Shown one piece after another: positions 50,770 to 59,938 of a stretch of DNA of 64,000 bases. Within the stretch, counting starts at the first letter, position 1. The number at the start of each line of letters is the position of its first letter. The position numbers and the translations under genes were made by a program. Source of the DNA: Aedoeadaptatus coxii (GTDB taxonomy: Bacteria; Bacillota; Clostridia; Tissierellales; Peptoniphilaceae). Where the stretch lies: assembly GCF_903819215.1 (NCBI RefSeq), contig NZ_CAIJCT010000010.1; one strand, written 5' to 3'. The notes under the pieces are model-generated. The model was given only the letters and a program-made list of their open reading frames with translations, did not search any database and was not told the origin of the DNA.

Positions 50770-52491
50770 TTAATCACCATGTTTAGATAGTCGCAGTTCT
50801 TCAATTTGCAATTGAAGCGTGTTTTTATCTCTATACGTATCAATTGTCGGCACATAGGCTATATCGACGAGCAAGCTGCCGTCGGACCGTCTCGCAGTTT
50901 GAGTAAATGCAATAAACTCGTCGCCATCTTTAAATAAGATACCGTCGTAATCTCTTCCCTTGTAATGAAGGGTTAACTTGATCACGTTTTTATTTTTGCC
51001 GAAAATTTTAAAATCACGGATGTAAATTCCCGTGGCACCGAAAAGCGGTTTAGGATTGCCGTTTCCATAGGGTTGAAAGCGTTCCAACCTCGACACCGTT
51101 TCAAAGCTGACTTTGTCGATAGAAACAATAGCATCGAGGCGAATGCGCGGAATTAGATCCCGCTCATTCAAGCCACATTTTTCTAGCGCGTCCAGTTTAA
51201 ACGGAACAAAGCGATCGCGATTTAAGCTTAAGCCGCACGCCATGGCGTGACCGCCGAAACTCGTCAAATATTCCTCGCTCTTTCGTATATTTTCAACCAT
51301 ATTATAGGCTTCGATGCTGCGTCCGCTGCCTTTTAAGCCGTTTTCGCCTCTCGTAATCACGATGCAGGGGCGATTATATTTCGACTTCAGCTTCCCGGCA
51401 ATGATTCCGGCAATACTTTCATCGATCGTTTCATCTTTTAGAATGTAGAGAAGCTGTTCTCTCTCTTTCGGGCTTTGAAGTTGTGCTTCCAAGCGCTTTG
51501 TTCCTTCGATCGTAAGAGCTTGACGCTTGGCATTTAAATCTCTAAGATAAATCGCCGTTTTTTGCGCGAATGATTCGTCGTCGGTTAAAAACAACTCCAC
51601 GGCATCCTTCGCCGTCTCCAGCCTTCCGGCCGCATTGATTGTAGGTCCTATAATAAAACCGATATGATATCCTGCAACATCGCCTCGAATACTGGCTGCT
51701 TCTCGAAGCGCATTAAAACCGATATGATCGGTTCGATTCAAACGTTCAAGACCGGCGATGGTTAGATTGCGGTTTTCGCCCTTTAGAATCATGACATCGC
51801 ATATGGTGGCTATGGCGGCAAAACCTATTAAATCGAGATCTAATTCCTCTATTTTTCCGGAAATGGTATATAAATAGTTTATAAAATAATATGACAAAGC
51901 GCCACCGCATAATTCTTTGAATGGGTAGCGACATTGTTCTTGATGAGGGTTAATAATGGCATCAGCCTCAGGGAGGATTTCTTCGCCATCTTTTTTAACA
52001 ACCTGATGGTGGTCGATGACGATGACTTTAATGCCAAGCTCTTTACAGCGTCGAATGGCTTCAAATTGTGCAATTCCATTATCGCAAGTAATGATGAGCT
52101 CGATGCCGTCTTTTGCCGCCTCATCCGCCATTTCCACCTGCATGCCGTAACCGTCTTTTTTGCGATGAGGAATGTCATAATCCACATCGTAACCAAGGCC
52201 TTTTAGTCCCTTTAAAAGAATGGTCGTACTCATGGTTCCGTCACAATCATAATCGCCGATAATACGCACTTTGCCTTTAACCGATTGGAGAATATTACCC
52301 GCTTTTACCATATCTTTCATGGTAATAGGAGATGCAATATGCTCCAGCGAAGGATGAATGTATTCCTCGATGGCATTTTTCGTATCCAATCCGCGATTTA
52401 ATAAAACCCTATATTCCCATTCCGTCAGTCCTAATGCGCGGAAATCGATGGTTTCTTGTGGTTGATTGTTTTTGACGGACCAGTATTTCAT
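50770..52491 (-). CDS. recJ: Single-stranded-DNA exonuclease RecJ
   Basis: RecJ is a 5'-3' ssDNA exonuclease in recombination and mismatch repair. Metal motifs IGDYDCDG (about 78-85), TCDNG, VIDHHQV (about 165) and the GGHAMACGLSL block of DHHA1 (about 415) are present, with the C-terminal OB-fold region (about 460-560). Length is 573, the compact form. It overlaps the scfB stop by four bases. In many Clostridia secDF lie between scfB and recJ; they are absent here. Confidence 0.94.
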   Translation of the reverse strand: MKYWSVKNNQPQETIDFRALGLTEWEYRVLLNRGLDTKNAIEEYIHPSLEHIASPITMKDMVKAGNILQSVKGKVRIIGDYDCDGTMSTTILLKGLKGLGYDVDYDIPHRKKDGYGMQVEMADEAAKDGIELIITCDNGIAQFEAIRRCKELGIKVIVIDHHQVVKKDGEEILPEADAIINPHQEQCRYPFKELCGGALSYYFINYLYTISGKIEELDLDLIGFAAIATICDVMILKGENRNLTIAGLERLNRTDHIGFNALREAASIRGDVAGYHIGFIIGPTINAAGRLETAKDAVELFLTDDESFAQKTAIYLRDLNAKRQALTIEGTKRLEAQLQSPKEREQLLYILKDETIDESIAGIIAGKLKSKYNRPCIVITRGENGLKGSGRSIEAYNMVENIRKSEEYLTSFGGHAMACGLSLNRDRFVPFKLDALEKCGLNERDLIPRIRLDAIVSIDKVSFETVSRLERFQPYGNGNPKPLFGATGIYIRDFKIFGKNKNVIKLTLHYKGRDYDGILFKDGDEFIAFTQTARRSDGSLLVDIAYVPTIDTYRDKNTLQLQIEELRLSKHGD

Positions 52492-53849
52492 ACAACTTCA
52501 CTAGACTCCTTGGCATAAACTGTAAGGGCACATTCTAAGCGTTTTCGTTCCATTTGACAGCCTACATCAAATGGCTCATAGATCGTGCCGTTATTGTGAT
52601 AAGCATTGGCGTGACAGCCTCCGCTACAGAAATATTTTGCCCAACATTCCGTACAGGCATCCTTATGGAAGACGTCGGCTTCGTGGAATTGTTTTTGTAA
52701 TTCCTTATTGACGATGCCGTCATTTACATTTCCCAATAAGAAATCTTCTTCGCCTACAAATTGATGGCAGGGATAAATTTCTCCCGTCGGAGTTACGGCT
52801 ACATATTCGCTTCCCGCGCCGCATCCAATGCTTTTTTTGTAAGCACAGGGACCTCCCGAAAGATCGATCATGTAGTGGAAAAAGAGAAAATCAGGATCGT
52901 CTTTTCGGATGCGAAGGTACTCTTCACTTAGCTTTTCATATTCCTGTAGAATTTGATCCAAGTGTTCTTTGCGAATGGCATATTCTTCGTTTGGATCCGT
53001 GACCACCGGCTCCATACTCGTCTTTTGAAAGCCAAGATCGTGATAAAGCATCACATCTTTTGAGAAATCGAGATTATGGTTGGTAAAGGTACCGCGAATG
53101 TAGTAATCCTTATCCCCTCTTCCGGCGATAAGCTTTTGGAATTTCGGAACGATGGTGTCGAAGCTTCCCTTTCCGTTAACCGTGGGGCGCATAGGATCGT
53201 TGATTTCTTTTCTGCCGTCCAGGGACAGTACCACATTGGCCATTTCTCTGTTTAGGTATTCGATGTTCTCGTCATTTAATAAGACGCCGTTGGTGGTCAT
53301 GGTAAAGCGAAAATGTTTGTTATATTCCTTTTCCCTTTCCCGACCATAATCCACTAATTGTTTGACCACGTCGAAATTCATCATGGGCTCGCCGCCGAAA
53401 AAGTCTACTTCTAAATTGTAGCGATTGCCGCTGTTTTCCAGCAAGAAATCCAATGCCTTTTTACCGGTTTCCAAGTCCATCATCATGCGATCTCCGTGGA
53501 AATCCCCTTGAGATGCAAAACAATAAGCACATCTCAAATTGCAGTCGTGGGAAACGTGAAGGCACATGGCCTTAATATGGCAATTCGGATTGAATCCGCT
53601 TAAATCTACCGGTTCATCTTTAGAATAGAGCAAACCCTCTTCCATTAAATAATAAAGCTCGTCATATCCTTCGGCTAATGCTTTTTGATCGTATCGATCT
53701 TTGTATTTATCGATGATTTCTTCTTTGGATAAATCTAAAAGATCCGCTGCCATATCAAAAATCATTTCATCTACGACGTGTACCGATCCCGATGCCACGT
53801 CCAGTAAAACAAATTGACCATTTCCCTTAAAACGATGAATATTACGCAC
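52488..53849 (-). CDS. scfB: Thioether cross-link-forming SCIFF peptide maturase (radical SAM/SPASM)
   Basis: This enzyme installs thioether bonds between cysteines and other residues of the SCIFF peptide encoded just upstream. The radical-SAM motif CNLRCAYCFAS lies near residue 105 after a RiPP-recognition-like N-terminal domain (about 1-85). FFGGEPMMNFD follows, and a C-terminal SPASM region carries cysteines in CAYKKSIGCGAGSEY, GEIYPCHQFVGE and CTECWAKYFCSGGC for two auxiliary clusters. Length is 453. The start is GTG at 53849 after AAAGGGA. The pairing with scfA makes the assignment firm. Confidence 0.93.
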   Translation of the reverse strand: MRNIHRFKGNGQFVLLDVASGSVHVVDEMIFDMAADLLDLSKEEIIDKYKDRYDQKALAEGYDELYYLMEEGLLYSKDEPVDLSGFNPNCHIKAMCLHVSHDCNLRCAYCFASQGDFHGDRMMMDLETGKKALDFLLENSGNRYNLEVDFFGGEPMMNFDVVKQLVDYGREREKEYNKHFRFTMTTNGVLLNDENIEYLNREMANVVLSLDGRKEINDPMRPTVNGKGSFDTIVPKFQKLIAGRGDKDYYIRGTFTNHNLDFSKDVMLYHDLGFQKTSMEPVVTDPNEEYAIRKEHLDQILQEYEKLSEEYLRIRKDDPDFLFFHYMIDLSGGPCAYKKSIGCGAGSEYVAVTPTGEIYPCHQFVGEEDFLLGNVNDGIVNKELQKQFHEADVFHKDACTECWAKYFCSGGCHANAYHNNGTIYEPFDVGCQMERKRLECALTVYAKESSEVV

Positions 53850-53865
53850 AAATTTCCCTTTCTAA

Positions 53866-53898
53866 AATAAAAAGGTGTGGGAGCCCCACAACCTTTTT
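53866..53898 (-). terminator. Hairpin between scfA and scfB
   Basis: On the minus strand a stem of about 12 bp with a single-base bulge closes a GCTC loop and ends in five T, overlapping the scfA stop. Placed between the peptide and maturase genes, it probably reduces transcription into scfB so that precursor exceeds enzyme. Confidence 0.7.
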
Positions 53899-54043
53899 AT
53901 CGTTCCTTATTTTCGCACTTTTGATTGCCTACGGTACAAGATGTTTTGCAGGCGGATTGACAAGATGTTTGGCACTCGCCGCAACCGGCTTTTTCAAGAT
54001 TTTTACGTAGCGAACGTTTCGTAAGTGTCTTTATGTATTTCAT
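53897..54043 (-). CDS. scfA: SCIFF peptide precursor (six cysteines in forty-five)
   Basis: A 48-residue open frame beginning MKYIKTLTKRSLRKN, with the core CGECQTSCQSACKTSC and a last cysteine in GNQKC. The six cysteines in this order and spacing match the SCIFF family, a nearly universal ribosomal peptide of Clostridia modified by the neighbouring radical-SAM enzyme. ATG at 54041-54043 follows TAGGAG at six bases. yajC lies just upstream, in the conserved order. The mature peptide's role is unknown; a link to protein export has been suggested from gene context only. Confidence 0.95.
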   Translation of the reverse strand: MKYIKTLTKRSLRKNLEKAGCGECQTSCQSACKTSCTVGNQKCENKER

Positions 54044-54051
54044 ACAAACTC

Positions 54052-54381
54052 CTATTCTGTTTCTTTAGCTTCTTTGGTTTCTTCCGTATTCTTGCGGTGT
54101 CCCGGTTTTATAACCGATTTAATTCCCCATTTGGCAATTTCAAGTCGCGTCTTCATGCCGGTGCTTTCGATAATCACCACATCAGACTTTACCTGAACAA
54201 TTTTACCGATAATGCCTCCAATCGTTTGGATGACATCATCTACTGCAAGTTTTTCCATCATTTCAAGCGTTTCTTTTTCTCTCTTCTTATTCGGGCGAAT
54301 AATTCCAAAGTAAAAGATTGCGATCATGAGGACGACGGAAATCAACGTAGGGATCATCGAATTTCCAGTTCCGAATTCCAT
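54052..54381 (-). CDS. yajC: Preprotein translocase subunit YajC
   Basis: Small accessory subunit of the Sec-holotranslocon. One N-terminal membrane segment (about 10-29) is followed by FGIIRPNKKREKE and a conserved soluble domain with VQTIGGIIGKIV-type sequence (DDVIQTIGGIIGK, about 48-60). Length is 109, with a charged tail. It lies nine bases after tgt and eight bases before scfA. The usual downstream secD and secF are not in this window. Confidence 0.92.
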   Translation of the reverse strand: MEFGTGNSMIPTLISVVLMIAIFYFGIIRPNKKREKETLEMMEKLAVDDVIQTIGGIIGKIVQVKSDVVIIESTGMKTRLEIAKWGIKSVIKPGHRKNTEETKEAKETE

Positions 54382-54390
54382 ACAAACCTC

Positions 54391-55512
54391 CTATCCGTTT
54401 ATATTATTATAACCATATTTAGCGTAAAAGTCATCTTTAAAGGACAAAAAGCTGTCATTTTCGATGGCGGTACGAATATTTTCCATTAACTTTAGCAAGA
54501 AATAGAGATTATGGTAACTTGCTAGTCTGAGCCCCAAAATTTCATTCGCTTTAAATAAATGGCGAATGTAAGCACGGGAATAGTTTCTACATACATAGCA
54601 GTCACATTCCGGATCCAAGGGAAGGAAGTCTTCAGCGTATCGTGCATTTTTTATGACCAATTTCCCGTGTGCTGTAAAGACCGTTCCCTTTCTCGCATTT
54701 CGCGTCGGCAAGACGCAATCCGCCATGTCGATGCCACGTTCCACCGCTTCAAAAAGATAATCCGGCGTTCCTACGCCCATTAAATAACGGGGCTTGTCTT
54801 TGGGCATAAAATCGGTTGTATAGTCTAAAACATCGCACATTAATTCAATAGGTTCCCCAACGGAAAGACCGCCTACAGCGTATCCGGGAAAATCTAAGGA
54901 TACGAGTTCTTCCGCACTTTTTTTCCTTAGGTCTTTGTACATTCCACCCTGAACGATGCCGAAAAGATTCTGCCCTTCCTTATCATTGTGATAAATCTTG
55001 CAACGTTCTGCCCAACGGGTCGTGCGATCGCTGGAATGGGCAATGTACTCCCTCGTCGCAGGATAGGGTGCACATTCGTCAAAGGCCATCATAATGTCCG
55101 ACCCTAGAATATGTTGAATTTCCATGCTCTTCTCAGGGGATAAAAATTGTTTGGAGCCGTCGATATGGCTCCTGAACATAACCCCTTCTTCCGTAATTTT
55201 TCGGCGATGAGAAAGACTAAAAACTTGAAATCCTCCACTATCGGTGAGAATGGGCTTATCCCAATTCATAAACTTATGAAGTCCCCCCGCTTTTGCGATA
55301 ATGTCCGTTCCGGGGCGCAAAAATAAATGGTAGGTATTGGACAAAATAATTTGGGCGTTCATGGATTCTAAATCTTCAGGCGTCATAGTTTTCACTGTAG
55401 CCTGTGTACCCACCGGCATAAAAATCGGCGTTTGGATTGTGCCGTGTGCTGTTTCCAATACACCTCTGCGCGCCTTTGTATTAGACGATTCATGGGTTAC
55501 GGTAAATTTCAT
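54391..55512 (-). CDS. tgt: Queuine tRNA-ribosyltransferase
   Basis: Tgt exchanges G34 for the queuosine precursor preQ1 in tRNAs with GUN anticodons. The catalytic aspartates are in TDSGGFQVFSL (about 90-100) and ADCVLPTRNARKG (about 262-274). The zinc site is CDCYVC with a distal HNLYF. Length is 373. The start overlaps queA by four bases, and QueA acts on the Tgt product. Confidence 0.96.
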   Translation of the reverse strand: MKFTVTHESSNTKARRGVLETAHGTIQTPIFMPVGTQATVKTMTPEDLESMNAQIILSNTYHLFLRPGTDIIAKAGGLHKFMNWDKPILTDSGGFQVFSLSHRRKITEEGVMFRSHIDGSKQFLSPEKSMEIQHILGSDIMMAFDECAPYPATREYIAHSSDRTTRWAERCKIYHNDKEGQNLFGIVQGGMYKDLRKKSAEELVSLDFPGYAVGGLSVGEPIELMCDVLDYTTDFMPKDKPRYLMGVGTPDYLFEAVERGIDMADCVLPTRNARKGTVFTAHGKLVIKNARYAEDFLPLDPECDCYVCRNYSRAYIRHLFKANEILGLRLASYHNLYFLLKLMENIRTAIENDSFLSFKDDFYAKYGYNNING

Positions 55513-56540
55513 TCTTTCCTCGATTCTATAAACATGGCGTCTCCAAAGCTGAAGAAACGGTATTTTTCTTCCACTGCATGTCGATAGGCATTTAAAATGA
55601 CATCCCTTCCTGCAAAAGCGGAAACGAGCATAATGAGCGTCGATTCCGGCAAATGGAAGTTGGTAATTATTGCGTCGACGATTTTAAACTGATAGCCGGG
55701 ATAAATGAAAATATCCGTCTCTTTAGCAATCGGTTTAATTTCACCCATAGCCGCCATGGCACTTTCCAGAGTGCGTATGGACGTGGTACCTACGGCAATA
55801 ACCCGCCCCCCTCTAGCTTTTGCCTTATTGATTTTTCGAGCCGCCTCCTCGTCGATGCAATAATACTCGCTGTGCATATGGTGATCTTCAATGGTATCGG
55901 TCTTTACCGGTCTGAAAGTACCGAGACCTACATGGAGGGTGATTTCTGCGATTTCCGTTCCCTGTTCGCGAATCTTTTGAAGCAAATCCTTTGTAAAGTG
56001 AAGACCTGCCGTAGGCGCTGCGGCAGATCCTTCATACTTTGCATAAACCGTTTGATAGCGATTTTTATCCTCTAATTTTTCATGAATATAGGGGGGCAAT
56101 GGCATTTCGCCGAGTTTTTCTAAAATTTCAAGAAAAACTCCATTGTAATGAAATTGAATCAAACGAAGACCGTCTTCCGAAATATCTACAACTTTACCGG
56201 ACAGTCCGTGAGGAAATTCGATGATCGTATCCTGTTTCATTTTTCTTCCGGGGCGTACCATGCACTGCCAAAGATCTTTGTCCAGTTCCTTAACGAGCAA
56301 TACCTCTATGTGCTCATCCTTTCCCGGACGAGAACCGAAAATGCGCGCAGGCAATACTTTCGTATTGTTTATAACCAACACATCTTCCGGCTTAATAAAG
56401 TTTACGATGTCTCTAAAGTGAAGATCTTCGAAGCTGCCGTCGCTTTTTAAATGCAATAAACGGGATTCGTCGCGTTTTTCCGCCGGATGCTGTGCGATTA
56501 ATTCTTCCGGTAAATCGTAGTAAAAATCACTTGTCTTCAT
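55509..56540 (-). CDS. queA: S-adenosylmethionine:tRNA ribosyltransferase-isomerase
   Basis: QueA transfers ribose from SAM to preQ1 in tRNA, making epoxyqueuosine. The N-terminal YDLPEELIAQHPAEKRDESRLL (given in part: LPEELIAQHPAEKRDESR), APTAGLHFT (about 185) and GTTSIRTLESA with NFHLPESTLIML are family blocks. Length is 343. No preQ1 synthesis genes are in the window, so preQ1 may be salvaged. Confidence 0.96.
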   Translation of the reverse strand: MKTSDFYYDLPEELIAQHPAEKRDESRLLHLKSDGSFEDLHFRDIVNFIKPEDVLVINNTKVLPARIFGSRPGKDEHIEVLLVKELDKDLWQCMVRPGRKMKQDTIIEFPHGLSGKVVDISEDGLRLIQFHYNGVFLEILEKLGEMPLPPYIHEKLEDKNRYQTVYAKYEGSAAAPTAGLHFTKDLLQKIREQGTEIAEITLHVGLGTFRPVKTDTIEDHHMHSEYYCIDEEAARKINKAKARGGRVIAVGTTSIRTLESAMAAMGEIKPIAKETDIFIYPGYQFKIVDAIITNFHLPESTLIMLVSAFAGRDVILNAYRHAVEEKYRFFSFGDAMFIESRKE

Positions 56541-56552
56541 AATGTCCTTTCT

Positions 56553-57791
56553 CTACTGAATATGGGTTCCCGGATAGTAATAGGCGAGAATTTCGCGGTA
56601 ACCCATGCCCTTCTTCGCCATATTAATGGCGCCGTATTGGCTCAGACCTACGCCATGGCCATAGCCTCTGCCGTAGAATGTGGTATCGCCAGAAATATCC
56701 ATAAGGGAATCTCCCGGTTGTTTTTGCGTATCCACAGATTGAATGCCATTGGCAGTCAGTACATTTTGTCCCGCAACGGCTACAAGGCCTTCCGATGTGA
56801 TGGCGTGTTGTTGTGTAATGGGTGTCATGCCATTTGCCGTTATCGCCGTACCGGTCGCCTCTTGCATCGGCGTTTCAAGAGCACTCGTTTGGAAATCCGT
56901 ACTCTTAAATCTTACAGATCCCATGCGCATACGGAATTGATTGCCCGTCATTTCCTTTATGCCGCGGGAACCTTCCACTGCAAGGTGCTTAATGCGACCG
57001 CTTCTGCTTCTGTCGATGACTCGAATGGCGCGCACATCCCCGACTTCAGAGAATATACGATTAAGTTCGGATTTTTTATAAGTAGCTTTCCACTGACTGT
57101 TGTGGGTTTTAACGGAATGAGGATCCGCCATAGATTTTAAATAAGGTACGCCGTTTCCGCCCCAAACATCTTCAATTGATTCCGTCGTGCCGCCACTGGT
57201 GGCGTGGAAGATCGTATTGGCTACTTCATTTCCGTAATAAAGTACTTGGCCTCTCGTTTCGTCAACGGCGAGGTTAGTATTTTTAGTTTCCACACTCATG
57301 CCGGCATAAGCTTGAGAGGCGGAAGTGTCGTCGAGATTGTAGCCCTGTTTTTCAAATTTATTCCAATTGGCATAGGCGAAGGATCTGGAAATTACCGCCT
57401 GCACTTTAAGGGCCTCCATTGTAGTGGAAGCACCGATTTCTTTCGGTATAATCCCCTTAACATAATCTTCGACATCTACAATATTGACGGTGGCTAAGCT
57501 GCTGCCCATAGGAATAAAGCGAATGGATCCGCGATAGTTTTTCCCCTGCACACTTAAGTAACCGATAGGAGATGAAAATTCATCACTGCCTACTACATTT
57601 CCTGCCGATAAAGTGGCGCTGTTTCCGAGAAATTGACCGTTTTTATAAATTCCGCTTGGGGATGAAAGGGTAACTGAACTGCGATTGGGACCAATTTTTA
57701 CGTGAATGGGCTCGCCTGCCGCTTGGACATGTATTACATGACCAAATGCCAATAGACAAACTGCCATTAGTATACCTAAAATTTTTCTCAT
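56553..57791 (-). CDS. Secreted SpoIID/LytB-domain protein
   Basis: A signal peptide spans about residues 1-24 (ending VQA). A SpoIID domain (about 90-290) follows, with NIVDVEDYVKGIIPKEI, QAVISRSFAYAN and ATSGGTTES. The end has GRGYGHGVGLSQYGA. The GHGVGLSQ motif and the glutamate of IPKE are those of SpoIID, a lytic transglycosylase that cuts denuded peptidoglycan. A repetitive insert (about 300-360) separates the last motif. SpoIID relatives occur in non-sporulating Firmicutes too, so sporulation is not implied. Its start overlaps ruvB by four bases. Confidence 0.88.
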   Translation of the reverse strand: MRKILGILMAVCLLAFGHVIHVQAAGEPIHVKIGPNRSSVTLSSPSGIYKNGQFLGNSATLSAGNVVGSDEFSSPIGYLSVQGKNYRGSIRFIPMGSSLATVNIVDVEDYVKGIIPKEIGASTTMEALKVQAVISRSFAYANWNKFEKQGYNLDDTSASQAYAGMSVETKNTNLAVDETRGQVLYYGNEVANTIFHATSGGTTESIEDVWGGNGVPYLKSMADPHSVKTHNSQWKATYKKSELNRIFSEVGDVRAIRVIDRSRSGRIKHLAVEGSRGIKEMTGNQFRMRMGSVRFKSTDFQTSALETPMQEATGTAITANGMTPITQQHAITSEGLVAVAGQNVLTANGIQSVDTQKQPGDSLMDISGDTTFYGRGYGHGVGLSQYGAINMAKKGMGYREILAYYYPGTHIQ

Positions 57792-58798
57792 TGCTCATCC
57801 TTTCTGAAGGGAATGCCTAAATGATCGTAAGCATTGCGAGTAGCCACTCGACCCCTCGGTGTTCGTTGAATAAAGTTGATTTGAAGCAAGTAAGGTTCAT
57901 ACACATCTTCGATGGTGATTCTCTCCTCCCCGATGGAGGCGGCGATCGTATCGATTCCCACAGGTCGCCCATCGTAATCCAATATCATGGTTTTTAAAAT
58001 CCGCCGATCCAACTCGTCGAGACCGAAGGCGTCTACATCCAGAAGTTTCAAACCTTCCCCTGCCACCTCTTCATCGATTAAACCGTCTTTACAGACTTCG
58101 GCAAAGTCGCGGATTCGCTTTAATAGTCGATTGGCGATACGCGGCGTTCCTCGACTGCGCCGTGCGATTTCCATGGCGCCTGAAGTACTTAAAGGGATGT
58201 TTAAAATTTGAGACGATCTTAGTAAAATGCGCTGTAAACTTTCTTCGTCGTAAAGCTTGAGATTCAATAAGACGCCGAAACGATCGCGAAGGGGCGATGC
58301 CAATTGCCCTGATCGCGTCGTGGCGCCGATAAGGGTAAAGTGATTTAAGTCGAGACGCAACGATCGAGCGGAGGGACCCTTCCCGACAATAATATCCAAA
58401 GCGTAATCTTCCATGGCGGGGTACAATACCTCTTCTACTGTGCGTGGAATTCTGTGAATCTCATCAATAAATAGCACATCATGTTCTTCTAAATTCGTGA
58501 GAATACTTGCAAGATCTCCCGGTCGCTCAATAGCAGGTCCCGACGTAACGCGAATATTGACACCCATTTCATTAGCGATAATGTTGGCGAGCGTCGTTTT
58601 ACCGAGGCCCGGAGGACCACTCAAAAGTGTATGGTCAAGAGCCTCACCCCGTCGTTTAGCAGCTTCGATGAATATTTCAAGTTTTTCTCTTGCCGCATCC
58701 TGCCCGATATATTCGGAAAGAAAACTTGGACGCAAAGCCGTTTCTACTCGATCTTCTTCCGGTAAAATTGTACGCGAGACTAAACGTTGCTCTTCCAT
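57788..58798 (-). CDS. ruvB: Holliday junction helicase subunit RuvB
   Basis: Hexameric AAA+ motor for branch migration with RuvA. Walker A GPPGLGKTTLANI (about 61-73), Walker B LFIDEIHRIP, sensor 1 IGATTRSG and the arginine-finger region PLRDRFG are intact. A winged-helix C-terminus ends RTPRGRVAT. Length is 336. It lies nine bases after ruvA. Confidence 0.97.
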   Translation of the reverse strand: MEEQRLVSRTILPEEDRVETALRPSFLSEYIGQDAAREKLEIFIEAAKRRGEALDHTLLSGPPGLGKTTLANIIANEMGVNIRVTSGPAIERPGDLASILTNLEEHDVLFIDEIHRIPRTVEEVLYPAMEDYALDIIVGKGPSARSLRLDLNHFTLIGATTRSGQLASPLRDRFGVLLNLKLYDEESLQRILLRSSQILNIPLSTSGAMEIARRSRGTPRIANRLLKRIRDFAEVCKDGLIDEEVAGEGLKLLDVDAFGLDELDRRILKTMILDYDGRPVGIDTIAASIGEERITIEDVYEPYLLQINFIQRTPRGRVATRNAYDHLGIPFRKDEQ

Positions 58799-58807
58799 GC
58801 TCCCCCC

Positions 58808-59398
58808 TTATCGATTAATCGAAAGCTTTTTAAGCGCTGATTTTAAAATTTCTTCCACCTCGTCGCCTTCGGCTTCGGATACGGCGGATTTTGCTTCGTT
58901 GGCGGAATAACCAAGACTCATTAAAGCGTCGTATGCCTCATCTTGAGCACTGGTCGTCGCTAAAGGCGCTGCCGCTTCAAACTCTCCGCTTACTTCGAAT
59001 CCGTCGACCTTATCTTTTAATTCAAGTAAAATGCGTTCCGCCGTCTTTTTGCCGATACCCGGCGCCTTCATTAAGCTCCTTACATCTTCTTTGCGGATGA
59101 AGCTGATAATGGATTCTGATTCGTAGCCACTTAAAATGCCGATAGCTACTTTCGGCCCTACTCCCGATACGGTAATCAGAAGATGGAAAAGTTCCCGATC
59201 TTTTTCGTTGTTGAAACCATAGAGCATAAAGGCGTCATCTCGTACTTGCAAATGAGTATAGAGCAAAACATCCTCGCCTAAAGGAACTCGGCTGATACCG
59301 ATGATCGGCAGATAAACGGCATAACCCATTCCCCCTGCTTGCACCACAATATGGTCTGATCTTTTATCTACCACTTTTCCGATTATACGATCGATCAT
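58808..59398 (-). CDS. ruvA: Holliday junction DNA-binding subunit RuvA
   Basis: RuvA binds four-way junctions and loads RuvB. The N-terminal OB domain (about 1-63), helix-hairpin-helix pair (TVSGVGPKVAIGIL and KAPGIGKKTAERILLELK, about 72-128) and C-terminal RuvB-binding domain (DALMSLGYSANEAKSAV, about 155-175) are all present in 196 residues. It lies seven bases after ruvC. Confidence 0.96.
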   Translation of the reverse strand: MIDRIIGKVVDKRSDHIVVQAGGMGYAVYLPIIGISRVPLGEDVLLYTHLQVRDDAFMLYGFNNEKDRELFHLLITVSGVGPKVAIGILSGYESESIISFIRKEDVRSLMKAPGIGKKTAERILLELKDKVDGFEVSGEFEAAAPLATTSAQDEAYDALMSLGYSANEAKSAVSEAEGDEVEEILKSALKKLSINR

Positions 59399-59405
59399 TC
59401 TCCAC

Positions 59406-59900
59406 CTACTTTATTTTGAACTTCTCTTTACTTTTCATGGAATGGCTATGGACGATGGCAATGGCCAAACCGTCGGCAGCATCATCGGGCTTGGGGATTT
59501 CGGGAAGATGTAAATACATCTTCACCATTTCCTGAACTTGCCGCTTTTTCGCACGGCCGTAGCCTGTAATGGCCTGTTTTACTTGCAAGGGTGTATATTC
59601 GTATACTTCCAATCCTTCACGCATACAGGCTAAAATCTCCACGCCTCGCGCCTGAGCAACCGAGATAGCGGTCGTGATATTTTTATTGAAGAAGAGCTCC
59701 TCCATGGCCACTTCATCGGGCTTGGATTCGCGAATCAAATGCGTAAGCTCTTCATATAATTGATACAGTCGCTTCGAATACTCTGTGGTACTTGCAGTTT
59801 CGATTGTGCCATATTCTACAGCCCTTAATCGATTTCCTTCTACATCGACTATTCCGTAGCCCATAGTCGCGAGGCCCGGATCGATTCCCAATACTCTCAT
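59406..59900 (-). CDS. ruvC: Holliday junction resolvase RuvC
   Basis: RuvC cleaves Holliday junctions. Catalytic acidic residues are D7 in LGIDPGLATMG, E in MEELFFNKN (about 67) and the pair in KPDDAADGLAIA (about 138-145). Length is 164. The start follows AAGGAG at four bases. A terminator stands between it and the gene upstream, so a ruvCAB promoter should lie in that short gap or the terminator leaks; none was clear, and no LexA box was found. Confidence 0.95.
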   Translation of the reverse strand: MRVLGIDPGLATMGYGIVDVEGNRLRAVEYGTIETASTTEYSKRLYQLYEELTHLIRESKPDEVAMEELFFNKNITTAISVAQARGVEILACMREGLEVYEYTPLQVKQAITGYGRAKKRQVQEMVKMYLHLPEIPKPDDAADGLAIAIVHSHSMKSKEKFKIK

Positions 59901-59908
59901 AAAACTCC

Positions 59909-59936
59909 TTAAAAAAAGGGCTCTTGCGAGCCCTTT
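59909..59936 (-). terminator. Terminator before ruvC
   Basis: On the minus strand a 9-bp stem (AAAGGGCTC/GAGCCCTTT) with a 4-base loop is followed by T residues, two bases past the stop of the unrecognised gene. Confidence 0.88.
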
Positions 59937-59938
59937 AC

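Noticed and set aside
56553..57791. SpoIID-like gene as evidence that the organism forms spores
   Set aside because: SpoIID/LytB proteins also occur in non-sporulating Firmicutes and no other sporulation gene is specific here; FtsK/SpoIIIE and the YaaH-like protein are equally non-diagnostic.
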